Origin: Nitrososphaera sp. | Lineage (GTDB): Archaea > Thermoproteota > Nitrososphaeria > Nitrososphaerales > Nitrososphaeraceae | Assembly (NCBI GenBank): GCA_023252395.1 | Contig: JAJPDY010000012.1 | Span: 1-13,282, forward strand | DNA: 13,282 nt | Direction: 5' to 3' | In this document: one piece after another, positions 6,442 to 12,400 of the stretch | Layout of the letters: each line of letters begins with the position of its first letter | Numbering within the stretch: position 1 is the stretch's first letter | Notes under the pieces: model-generated | The model's database searches: none | Told to the model about the DNA's origin: nothing | The model's input: the letters and a program-made list of their open reading frames with translations, nothing else | Translations under genes and position numbers: made by a program

Positions 6442-7602
6442 TTACTGCCCAACCCCAAGCGTGTTGCCTACCCCTATTATCAGAACTGACTGCCCTTCAG
6501 ATGTCCTGTCCTCAATGACAGAGTACACGGTGCTTGTCACTTTTTCAAACGAGTCTGCAATTTCCTTGCGCATTATCGTGATCGCGTCTTGGACTGACTG
6601 CTTTACAATGACTGCGTATACCGGAATGTCAAACTTTGTGGCAACATCTTCTATCTGGTACTTTTCAACGCCGATGCCACCTATCGCCGCGCCGATGCCT
6701 TCTGCGACAGAGCCTGTCTTTTCCCCTTCCAGTTTCAGCGCGGCGTCTATCATTATCAGGGCGTCAGGCTTGATGCCAAGTTCTCCAACAAGGCGGTTTA
6801 TAGCTTCGCCGGGCCTCCCGACTGTCCCGGCAGGACCCTCGGCCTTGAGCAGATAGAGCTTTCTTCCCTTGTATTCGTCTTCGCTGTAGACCGTTTCTCT
6901 TGCAGCGAGCTTTTTCTCTTTTCCAAGCATCATGCTCCCAACGATCATAGGACCAATTCCGTCGCCTATCGGCTGGCCGCGCTTGAACGCGCCTATCGCC
7001 TTCTGCAGCGCTTCTGCTTCTTCAAGCAAGAGCGGCATCACCATCTGGAGCTGAACCAGAACGAACATGCTAGTCGTGCGCTTGCCCATCAGGTAAAAGT
7101 GCCTGACAACTTTATAGATTAAGTTCAGTGCAGTAGCCGCCTCCAGAATGTTCTCTACTCTTGTCACTTCCTGATCGCTTGCCCCCGTGCACATTTTCTT
7201 GACTTCAGCGCGCAGCCGCTCGTCCCTTGTCCTCATTATGAGATCGAGCTTGCGTACAATGCCGCTTGGGTCGAGATCCACGGGCATGATTGTAAAGTAT
7301 TCCAGAAATCTGTCTACTCCTGCAGCGGGATCGCTAGGAGTCGATGATTTTATCGAGGTCTTGACGTAGTCGATTGCCTCTTTTCTTGCATTTTCCCTCA
7401 TGGTCTTTAATTTGACAAGCGACTTTGAAATCTCGCCAAGGATGACCTTTGACTGGAATTTCTGCGCATACATCATAAAGAACGGGACTATTGCAATCGA
7501 GACGATGTACACCCACATTACCGGGTTGTTTAGATCAAAATCAGAAGAACCACCACCTAACAGGCTGCCAAGCTGAGATAGAAATGGAGAGAAACCGAAC
7601 AT
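6442..7602 (-). CDS. DUF1512 family membrane-anchored protein
   Basis: 386 residues. A single hydrophobic segment near the N terminus (about residues 27-47, PVMWVYIVSIAIVPFFMMYA) should anchor it, with the bulk in the cytosol. The soluble part is alpha/beta with glycine-rich stretches: IGDGIGPMIVGSMMLGK, AEGPAGTVGRPGEAINRLV, GSVAEGIGAAIGGIGVEKY, and a C-terminal VLIIGVGNTLGVGQ. This matches the archaeal DUF1512 family, which has no established function. The GP/GxG-rich loops look like a phosphate or nucleotide site, but no Walker motif is present, so that is only inference. It lies between a Cys-rich microprotein gene (60 bp upstream) and a zinc-ribbon gene (1 bp downstream). Confidence 0.82.
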   Translation of the reverse strand: MFGFSPFLSQLGSLLGGGSSDFDLNNPVMWVYIVSIAIVPFFMMYAQKFQSKVILGEISKSLVKLKTMRENARKEAIDYVKTSIKSSTPSDPAAGVDRFLEYFTIMPVDLDPSGIVRKLDLIMRTRDERLRAEVKKMCTGASDQEVTRVENILEAATALNLIYKVVRHFYLMGKRTTSMFVLVQLQMVMPLLLEEAEALQKAIGAFKRGQPIGDGIGPMIVGSMMLGKEKKLAARETVYSEDEYKGRKLYLLKAEGPAGTVGRPGEAINRLVGELGIKPDALIMIDAALKLEGEKTGSVAEGIGAAIGGIGVEKYQIEDVATKFDIPVYAVIVKQSVQDAITIMRKEIADSFEKVTSTVYSVIEDRTSEGQSVLIIGVGNTLGVGQ

Positions 7603-7662
7603 TTAACTGCCTTTTTCCAAATCGATTTGGCTTGTGAGCTCAATTAAAGGTTACCATTCTTG

Positions 7663-7806
7663 TCATTTTTTATTGTGGCACATGCACTGGCACTTGACCA
7701 TCTTCATGTCAAATGAGCAGTCGTGGTCAGGCCCGCATGCCTCGCCCACTGGCCATTCACCCGGGCAATCACCGTGGCGGTCACGCTTGCAAAAGAACGT
7801 CAGCAT
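7663..7806 (-). CDS. Cys/His-rich microprotein (47 aa)
   Basis: A short frame (ATG at 7806, TGA at 7663) encoding 47 residues, beginning MLTFFCKRDRHGDCPGEW and ending MKMVKCQCMCHNKK. It has seven Cys (6, 14, 24, 30, 39, 41, 43) and three His (11, 28, 44), far more than chance, with a CxCxCH cluster at the end. A TATA-like TTAAATT on the same strand is centred about 28 bp upstream, fitting a leaderless start exactly here. No signal peptide. Such composition suggests a metal-binding fold (Zn, Cu or Fe) or a disulfide-rich protein. I do not recognise the family. The opposite-strand 67-residue frame here is its shadow. Confidence 0.65.
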   Translation of the reverse strand: MLTFFCKRDRHGDCPGEWPVGEACGPDHDCSFDMKMVKCQCMCHNKK

Positions 7807-7817
7807 CCATGATGGAA

Positions 7818-7851
7818 TTGGGTTACAGAAAATTTAATGTTTTGGGTTACA
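7818..7851. repeat. 10-bp direct repeat flanking a promoter
   Basis: TTGGGTTACA occurs at 7818-7827 and 7842-7851, start to start 24 bp apart, one copy on each side of the TATA-like box of the microprotein gene. The distal copy covers the stop codon of the 87-residue gene. Possible operator pair; inference only. Confidence 0.45.
7831..7837 (-). promoter_or_regulatory. TATA-like box of the Cys-rich microprotein, between two 10-bp repeats
   Basis: TTAAATT (minus strand) is centred 28 bp from ATG 7806. It is bracketed by two identical TGTAACCCAA copies (minus-strand reading) at 7842-7851 and 7818-7827. Confidence 0.5.
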
Positions 7852-8110
7852 TCTGGATGTTGAACAGCTGGGGTGCATAGATAGAGCCTTCCCGCACGCG
7901 TTTTACCTTTGCAACAGACAAATAGTGCGGCCAGACAGTCACCATTATGCAGCCTTCGGGCACCCCTTCTGGAACTTCAATGACTATCATGTCATCCATG
8001 TTGATGCCGTACTCTGCCAGCTTTTCCTTGGCAGATGCAACGTGGTCTGCAGGCATGCCGCTGCTGTAAACGTAGACCTTGCCGGTGTATTCTATCTTGT
8101 CTGCCGCCAT
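7847..8110 (-). CDS. Conserved-looking hypothetical protein (87 aa)
   Basis: 87 residues from ATG 8110. Predicted beta-alpha-beta: KIEYTGKVYVYSSG, a helix DHVASAKEKLAEYG, then DDMIVIEVPEGVPEGCIMVT and a C-terminal AKVKRVREGSIYAPQLFNI. Acidic overall, soluble, one Cys, no metal or membrane motif. The PEGVPEG turn is distinctive. I do not recognise the family. It lies 37 bp downstream of the coiled-coil gene on the same strand and could share its transcript, although an AT-rich ATTAAGATAC at 8142-8151 might be its own promoter. Confidence 0.65.
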   Translation of the reverse strand: MAADKIEYTGKVYVYSSGMPADHVASAKEKLAEYGINMDDMIVIEVPEGVPEGCIMVTVWPHYLSVAKVKRVREGSIYAPQLFNIQM

Positions 8111-8147
8111 CGCAGCAGGTTACATGCGGCTAGCACAAAAATGTATC

Positions 8148-9146
8148 TTAATCGCCTGCGTCGCCGAATATCAGCTTCATTTCGTCAAACGTGAGTTTCT
8201 CGCCGTTTGACATCTTTTTGAGCGCAGCTTCCTTCAGTGCGTTCCACTTTTCCTGATATTCCTTGTCGCGCTTTACCTTCTCCTGTATTGCTTCCTGCCT
8301 GTCCTTGCGCCTATCATCAGTCTCCCTCTGCCTTCTGTGCCGGTGTTCCGCGGCCTGCATGCGGGACTTTTTGAACGCAATGGCATTCAGTTGGGTCTCT
8401 ATCATTTCCAACTTGGCACCAGCCTCCCTTACAGTATGGATGACTTGCCTTCTTTCTTCGTACAGGCTCTCCCTTAGGTTTATCAGGTTGTCAAGGCTTT
8501 CCTTCAGCCTTCCAATCTTGCTGCCGTGCTCTTCTTTTTGCTTGAAAATCCGGTTAACTTGGTCTTTCAAGTGGTCGTACTGCGTTGACATGGTGCGATA
8601 CTGATCTTCCTTCTTGTGCATCATTTTCAAGGTGTGCAGCTTTGTAGCGATCTCTTTTGATCGGGCAACTAGCTTGCGCTCCTCGTCCTTTGAGAGCTTT
8701 TTGGTCTGGATGTCGCGCTCTATCTGCTCAAGAGTCTTTTGCAGGTTGTGCATGTCGCTTCGCTCCTTGCGCGACTTTGCCGCTGCGGCGCCGACCTTGT
8801 CGTCCAGAGTCTTCATCTGGTTCTTTGCCTCGATGAGATGGTTCCGGAGCTCCATGAATTTGGGGTATTCGGCGTCCTTCTCCTCGTTGACCAGCTTTAG
8901 CTTTGCCCGGAGATCGTCAAGCTGAGCTCTTTCCTCGTCTATTTGCTTCTTGACACTCTCAAGCTTGCTGTTGATCTCGTCAATTTTTTTCTCTCCGTCC
9001 TTTTGCTCTTCCTGAACCGTCTTCTTGAACTCCAAAAGAGTCTTTAGATTAGGGTCAGAATCTGGATTTTGACCAGAATTGTTGTTATTCGCAGTCGTTG
9101 TTGCCGTCAATGCGCTGCCACCGTTGTTGTCACTGTCTCGTACCAC
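8148..9146 (-). CDS. Archaeal coiled-coil protein, COG1340 type
   Basis: 332 residues. After a low-complexity Asn/Thr/Asp-rich leader (about 1-32), almost the whole protein (about 33-310) is a charged, heptad-like coiled coil rich in Lys, Glu and Arg. A helical break at LSKDEERKLVARSKEI (151-166) matches the motif typical of the archaeal COG1340 coiled-coil family. A very basic region AEHRHRRQRETDDRRKDRQE (267-286) follows, and the C terminus NGEKLTFDEMKLIFGD is a short globular cap. The role of this family is not established; a structural or RNA/ribosome-related role is possible. The start is GTG 9146, with an AT-rich promoter 26-40 bp upstream. Confidence 0.8.
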   Translation of the reverse strand: MVRDSDNNGGSALTATTTANNNNSGQNPDSDPNLKTLLEFKKTVQEEQKDGEKKIDEINSKLESVKKQIDEERAQLDDLRAKLKLVNEEKDAEYPKFMELRNHLIEAKNQMKTLDDKVGAAAAKSRKERSDMHNLQKTLEQIERDIQTKKLSKDEERKLVARSKEIATKLHTLKMMHKKEDQYRTMSTQYDHLKDQVNRIFKQKEEHGSKIGRLKESLDNLINLRESLYEERRQVIHTVREAGAKLEMIETQLNAIAFKKSRMQAAEHRHRRQRETDDRRKDRQEAIQEKVKRDKEYQEKWNALKEAALKKMSNGEKLTFDEMKLIFGDAGD

Positions 9147-9171
9147 GTCGCTTACGGGTTGTTATAACATC

Positions 9172-9186
9172 AAAAATATATTTTTT
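9172..9186 (-). promoter_or_regulatory. AT-rich promoter of the coiled-coil gene
   Basis: A 15-bp run of only A/T with a central TATATT, centred about 33 bp before GTG 9146, predicts a TSS near 9153 and a leader of some 7 nt. Confidence 0.45.
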
Positions 9187-9213
9187 GTCATTGTACAGGG
9201 GTTTGGTTGCATG

Positions 9214-9239
9214 AAATTGGCGCCGTTTTGGCGCAATTT
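9214..9239. repeat. Imperfect inverted repeat in a divergent intergenic region
   Basis: AAATTGGCGCC and GGCGCAATTT pair over 10 bp with one bulged G and a GTTTT spacer. The heptamer TTGGCGC is also repeated directly 11 bp apart (9218 and 9229), one helical turn. It lies between the coiled-coil promoter and the promoter of the gene at 9312, where an operator would be expected. Confidence 0.5.
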
Positions 9240-9278
9240 GGACCGTCAGATATGCAACAATGGCAATCAAGCCACATC

Positions 9279-9286
9279 TTTATAAG
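9279..9286 (+). promoter_or_regulatory. TATA box of the Cys/His-rich hypothetical gene
   Basis: TTTATAAG is centred about 29 bp before ATG 9312, predicting a TSS about 3 nt upstream of the start codon. Confidence 0.6.
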
Positions 9287-9311
9287 AGCAGCATACGTAA
9301 TGTAGGCTACG

Positions 9312-9707
9312 ATGGACGATTTTGAAAAGGATTTTCCAGACTTTGACTGGAAAAACACTCCCGCCTACAAGCATCCAGGCGGGAAAGATTGTCCCTGCCC
9401 TAAGCATGAGTACATAAGAGAGCAGATCAACGTTGCCAAGACAGTAAGCGAGAACAACCAAGAGGTATCGCCGGAACACAGGCAAAGAGCCCAAGTGACT
9501 CTAAAGTTCTGCCCCGACCACTACGACGTATATTTCAACGAAGTCATCCCTTCCATGCCATTCAAGTATCGCTTTATGACAAAAGTCGCCTTAAAGCTTG
9601 GAGCAATAACAATACAAAAGCTGACCTATATGCAGTCAGACCAGTGCTTTTACTGCAAGTTTGGCTCTGGTGGCTTTGACAAAAAGGCAGAGCTTCCGCC
9701 AATCTAG
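9312..9707 (+). CDS. Hypothetical protein with CxC, CPDH and CxxC metal-ligand motifs (131 aa)
   Basis: 131 residues, soluble. Potential metal ligands are grouped: Cys27-Pro-Cys29 with His32 (CPCPKH), Cys67 with His70 (FCPDHYD) and Cys112-Phe-Tyr-Cys115 (QCFYCKF). An acidic, aromatic N terminus (MDDFEKDFPDFDW) precedes a helical middle. One zinc or iron-sulfur site built from these five Cys plus His is plausible. I do not recognise the family. It has its own promoter, and its TAG stop overlaps the stop of the convergent kinase gene within the palindrome CTAG. Confidence 0.72.
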   Translation: MDDFEKDFPDFDWKNTPAYKHPGGKDCPCPKHEYIREQINVAKTVSENNQEVSPEHRQRAQVTLKFCPDHYDVYFNEVIPSMPFKYRFMTKVALKLGAITIQKLTYMQSDQCFYCKFGSGGFDKKAELPPI

Positions 9708-10405
9708 ATGTCAAGCAGGCCGGCAGAATTTAGCAGCATGTTCCTGAGCGTGACTTTGCTGTCTGATGAAAATCCCACAGATAGCATGTTTCTGACAAGT
9801 AGCGAAAGATAGTGGAAGCTGCTTGCAGACTCTGACCGGTACCCTTCATAGAATGCCTTTTCGATTTCGCCATATCTGCCAAGGTCCATGACGCTTGCGA
9901 GGAACGAGCCGATATCCATGCTTTTTGCATATTGCGAATTGCTCTTTTGTATAAAGCCGAGATCGGTTCTGATGACAGAGTCTCCTCTTACAAGGTAGTT
10001 CTGCGCCTTGTTGTCGACAAAAGCGTAACCGGCCTTGTGCAGCCTGCCAGTAAGGCGGCCGGCTTCAAACGCGAGCGACGCGACCTGACCAAAGGCAAGT
10101 GCCCGATACAAGTCGCCACCTTCGATGTACTCCTCTACGAGATCGTCGTCTGAAATCGAGATGAGCGCGGGAGTTGATATCCCCATCCTGCTCAGGTTAT
10201 TTCTCATGTCGCGGCCCTCATTTCGCATTATCTCGCTAAATGTCGGCGGCGCAGATGGGTTGGCAAGAAGTATAGAGATCAGAGAATAGGTATAGATTAT
10301 CAGAAATTCGTGGAACTCTTTTGTGGGTTTGTTTCGCTTTACCACAACCCTCTGGCCATTCCATTCTTTTACGGATACTTCGCGCTGCCAGTTCACAAAA
10401 TACAA
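9704..10405 (-). CDS. Atypical protein-kinase-like protein
   Basis: 233 residues with a reduced protein-kinase fold. Seen: a Lys in RVVVKRNKPT (Lys23) as the ATP-anchoring lysine, Glu64 in RNEGRDMRNNL as the helix-C partner, a hinge-like VEEYIEGGDL (90-99), a catalytic loop FVDNKAQNYLV with Asp131, Lys133 and Asn136, and a DFG equivalent RTDLG with Asp148. There is no clear glycine-rich loop. The loop lacks the HGD.T..N form of Bud32 and the KxGQ motif of UbiB/COQ8, so it belongs to neither canonical group; RIO/Bud32-like atypical kinase is the safest name. The start is TTG 10405; GTG 10396 is an alternative. It is divergent from the UbiE/UbiA/UbiC-like genes, 81 bp apart. Confidence 0.72.
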   Translation of the reverse strand: MYFVNWQREVSVKEWNGQRVVVKRNKPTKEFHEFLIIYTYSLISILLANPSAPPTFSEIMRNEGRDMRNNLSRMGISTPALISISDDDLVEEYIEGGDLYRALAFGQVASLAFEAGRLTGRLHKAGYAFVDNKAQNYLVRGDSVIRTDLGFIQKSNSQYAKSMDIGSFLASVMDLGRYGEIEKAFYEGYRSESASSFHYLSLLVRNMLSVGFSSDSKVTLRNMLLNSAGLLDI

Positions 10406-10410
10406 GCGAT

Positions 10411-10467
10411 ATTATCTAATAGCGCGGGACGCCGATTTTTACTTGTCGCTATTTCAATGCATAATAG
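10411..10467. promoter_or_regulatory. Divergent promoter region, kinase / UbiE-like gene
   Basis: The 81-bp gap holds ATTAGATAAT (10411-10420, minus reading) and GCATAATAG (10459-10467, plus). The latter is centred about 26 bp before the TTG pair at 10487/10490 and probably drives the methyltransferase gene. The minus element is close to the annotated TTG, which leaves the kinase start uncertain. Confidence 0.35.
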
Positions 10468-10486
10468 CGAGTAAATCCATACAATA

Positions 10487-11161
10487 TTGTTGCTGGTACA
10501 CGAAGGTCACGCAAACGCAAGGAGATTCTTTACTCAAGCCAACGCTGGCAGCTATGACTCTATCGTGCGTTTTACAACCTTTGGACGGGATTTTGCGTGG
10601 AAACAGGAGATCCTGCGAGCTACTGGCAGGCGAAATTCCGTGCTGGAGCTTGCCTGCGGGACTGGCATATTATCTTCAATGCTTGTACAGGCCGGCAAGA
10701 GTGTAACCGGCCTTGACCTTACGCTTGAATACCTGGCTGCGGCAAAGCGCAGGGTGCAACTGCCACTTGCGCAGGGCACGGCAGAAGTCCTGCCGTACAG
10801 AAATGAATCCTTTGATGCAGTAGTGTCGTCGTACCTGGCAAAGTACGTTGACATGCAAAGGGTGGCTGACGAATGCTGGCGCGTTCTAAGGCCAGGCGGC
10901 ATAGTGGTATTTCACGATTTCACATACCCTACAGATGGAGCCATGCGCGGCCTGTGGAACGCGTACTTCTACATCTTGCGGGTAGCTGGAAGGCTTGTCA
11001 CTTCATGGAAGGCTGTCTTTGAGCAGCTGGACAACGTCGTTAGAGAATCAGACTGGGTCAGACAAGCAGAAAGCGCCCTTTCTAGCAGGGGATTCCAGAA
11101 CGTATCATGCAGGTACCACACTGCCGGCACTGCTGCAATCGTGTCTGCAGAAAAGCCATGA
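10487..11161 (+). CDS. UbiE/COQ5-like SAM-dependent methyltransferase
   Basis: 224 residues, class I methyltransferase. The N-terminal segment YDSIVRFTTFGRDFAWKQEI (23-42) matches the UbiE/COQ5/MenG signature (Y-D-x..S/T-x-G-x..W-K). Motif I is VLELACGTG (52-60), motif II GLDLT (75-79), then LPYRNESFDAVVSSY (102-116) and LRPGG (134-138). UbiE-type enzymes C-methylate the ring of ubiquinone or menaquinone precursors with S-adenosylmethionine. The start is TTG 10487 (or the next TTG, 10490); an in-frame stop lies upstream at 10472. The stop overlaps the start of the next gene as ATGA, so the two are translationally coupled. The context with UbiA- and UbiC-like genes supports a quinone or related prenylated aromatic as substrate, but the exact substrate is not known. 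Confidence 0.82.
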   Translation: MLLVHEGHANARRFFTQANAGSYDSIVRFTTFGRDFAWKQEILRATGRRNSVLELACGTGILSSMLVQAGKSVTGLDLTLEYLAAAKRRVQLPLAQGTAEVLPYRNESFDAVVSSYLAKYVDMQRVADECWRVLRPGGIVVFHDFTYPTDGAMRGLWNAYFYILRVAGRLVTSWKAVFEQLDNVVRESDWVRQAESALSSRGFQNVSCRYHTAGTAAIVSAEKP

Positions 11162-11865
11162 CTGCCAAGAACGAGACGCGCATTAACGAGTGGTTCGTCC
11201 CCAAGTTTGGCCCTGCAAAATTTAGAGTCTTTGTTGGCCTCTTGTTCCTGCCATACACAGGCATGTGCATTTCATTCGCGGTGATCGGCTCTTTGCTTGC
11301 CGGCGACATCGCGTGGGACAGGGCCGGCGCAATAGCCCTCATTTACGCGCTTGCTCTGGGAGTGTCTGCCCACATCGCGGACAGCATCGGGTCGAAAAAG
11401 GCCAAGCCGTGGGGCAGTTATTTTACAAAATCTCAGCTGCTGGCCTTGATGGTTGTAACTCTGGTTGCCGCCTATGCAATAGGCACCTACTACATCGTGT
11501 TGTTTGTCCCGCTGCTTGCAGTGGTTGCAGTGCTTGAAGGGTTCTTTCTGTTTGCATACAACTTTGAAACATTTGGCGGCCGCTTCCACAACAACTTTTG
11601 GTTCGCGGTTTCATGGGGAGCCCTGCCGGCTCTGGCAGGATATGTCATGCAGACAAACTCGGTTAGCGCTATAGCGCTTGCCGTTTCTGCCGCTACAGGG
11701 TTTGTCAGCTACCTCGAGATCAGGATGTCCCGGCCATACAAAGAGCTGAAAAAGGGCGGAGAAGACGAGAAGGCAAAGAGGCTTGAAAATGGCCTCAAGG
11801 CGATAAGCGTCAGCACCATAGCGTTCGCCCTTGCGATGCTGGCATATAGGATAATCTTATCATGA
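11158..11865 (+). CDS. Polytopic membrane protein, UbiA-superfamily-like
   Basis: 235 residues from ATG 11158, which overlaps the preceding stop in ATGA; a frame open back to 11107 would lie inside the methyltransferase gene. About seven hydrophobic segments are seen (roughly 23-50, 56-75, 92-111, 113-134, 145-163, 167-187, 211-233). Segments LFAYNFETFGGRFHNNFWFA and WGALPALAGY resemble a conserved region of UbiA-related membrane proteins. However the aspartate-rich NDxxDxxxD motif is not intact: the matching loop reads AHIADSIGSKKAKPWG with one Asp, and the second is SYLEIRMSRPYKE. It may be a divergent prenyltransferase or a non-catalytic relative. Location between UbiE- and UbiC-like genes favours the UbiA reading. 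Confidence 0.6.
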   Translation: MTAKNETRINEWFVPKFGPAKFRVFVGLLFLPYTGMCISFAVIGSLLAGDIAWDRAGAIALIYALALGVSAHIADSIGSKKAKPWGSYFTKSQLLALMVVTLVAAYAIGTYYIVLFVPLLAVVAVLEGFFLFAYNFETFGGRFHNNFWFAVSWGALPALAGYVMQTNSVSAIALAVSAATGFVSYLEIRMSRPYKELKKGGEDEKAKRLENGLKAISVSTIAFALAMLAYRIILS

Positions 11866-11887
11866 TCGTCTTTGCTACCATAGCCCT

Positions 11888-12400
11888 GTGGCAAGCACCA
11901 TTTTGAAAAAAGGCGACTTTGGCAGCATGATGTTGCAAAAAATCTCACAGCTTGAAAGCAGGTCGGGAGTAAAACTTGGTTATGCGCAAAAGATCCTTCT
12001 GGCAGAAACAGGAACGGTAGAGCAGGTGCTGAGCATACTGACAGGCTCGGCAGTTAGGGTTAAAGTAGTGCAGCAAAAGGAAAACGCGCGTACCATCACT
12101 AGAGAGTCCCTTATCACAAGCAAAGACACTGGCAAGGCGCTTATACGCGCGCATAGCAAGATCTTTTCTTCGTGCCTGCCTCCAAAGGTGCTAAGCCAGA
12201 TAAAGCAAAAACAGGCAGGCATCGGAACGATAATCTACGCTTTTGGCCTCGAAACATTCAGAAAGATAATCGAAGTTGGCTACGACCCGAAAAACAGGTC
12301 GGTCTTTAGGAAATACAAGATAATCTACAGAGGCAGGGTGGCGTTCGTAATAAAGGAGGAATTGCTGATTGAAGGGAGCAGTGGACAAGGTGGGAGTTGA
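11888..12400 (+). CDS. Chorismate lyase (UbiC/DUF98)-like protein
   Basis: 170 residues. The central fold follows the UbiC/DUF98 pattern: LGYAQKILLAETGTVEQVLS (30-49), VRVKVVQQ (56-63), RTITRESLI with Arg72, IRAHSKIFSSCLPP (86-99), GIGTIIYAFGLETFRKIIEV (111-130) and a final YRGRVAFVIKEELL with Glu157. Arg72 and Glu157 fit Arg76 and Glu155 of the E. coli enzyme. Chorismate lyase makes 4-hydroxybenzoate and pyruvate from chorismate; the methanogen homologue feeds methanopterin synthesis, the bacterial one ubiquinone. The start GTG 11888 is the only upstream choice after an in-frame stop at 11852; ATG 11927 is an alternative. The last residues (GSSGQGGS) run across the 3' end of a tRNA-like element on the other strand. 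Confidence 0.8.
   Translation: MASTILKKGDFGSMMLQKISQLESRSGVKLGYAQKILLAETGTVEQVLSILTGSAVRVKVVQQKENARTITRESLITSKDTGKALIRAHSKIFSSCLPPKVLSQIKQKQAGIGTIIYAFGLETFRKIIEVGYDPKNRSVFRKYKIIYRGRVAFVIKEELLIEGSSGQGGS

Noticed and set aside
7641..7653. CAATTAAAGGTTA also found at 13118-13130
   Set aside because: A 13-bp AT-rich match in a 13-kb window is close to chance; both copies lie upstream of minus-strand genes but at different distances from their starts.
7634..7837. 67-residue plus-strand frame in the 7603-7846 gap
   Set aside because: It is the shadow of the Cys-rich microprotein on the minus strand, which has the better composition and a correctly placed TATA box.
9704..10405. Kinase as Bud32 (KEOPS) or UbiB
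   Set aside because: The catalytic loop lacks the HGD.T..N form of Bud32 and there is no KxGQ motif of UbiB; no Kae1 gene is adjacent.
11107..11157. Extra N-terminal segment with several Cys on the UbiA-like protein
   Set aside because: It lies inside the methyltransferase gene out of frame; ATG 11158 in the ATGA overlap is the natural start.
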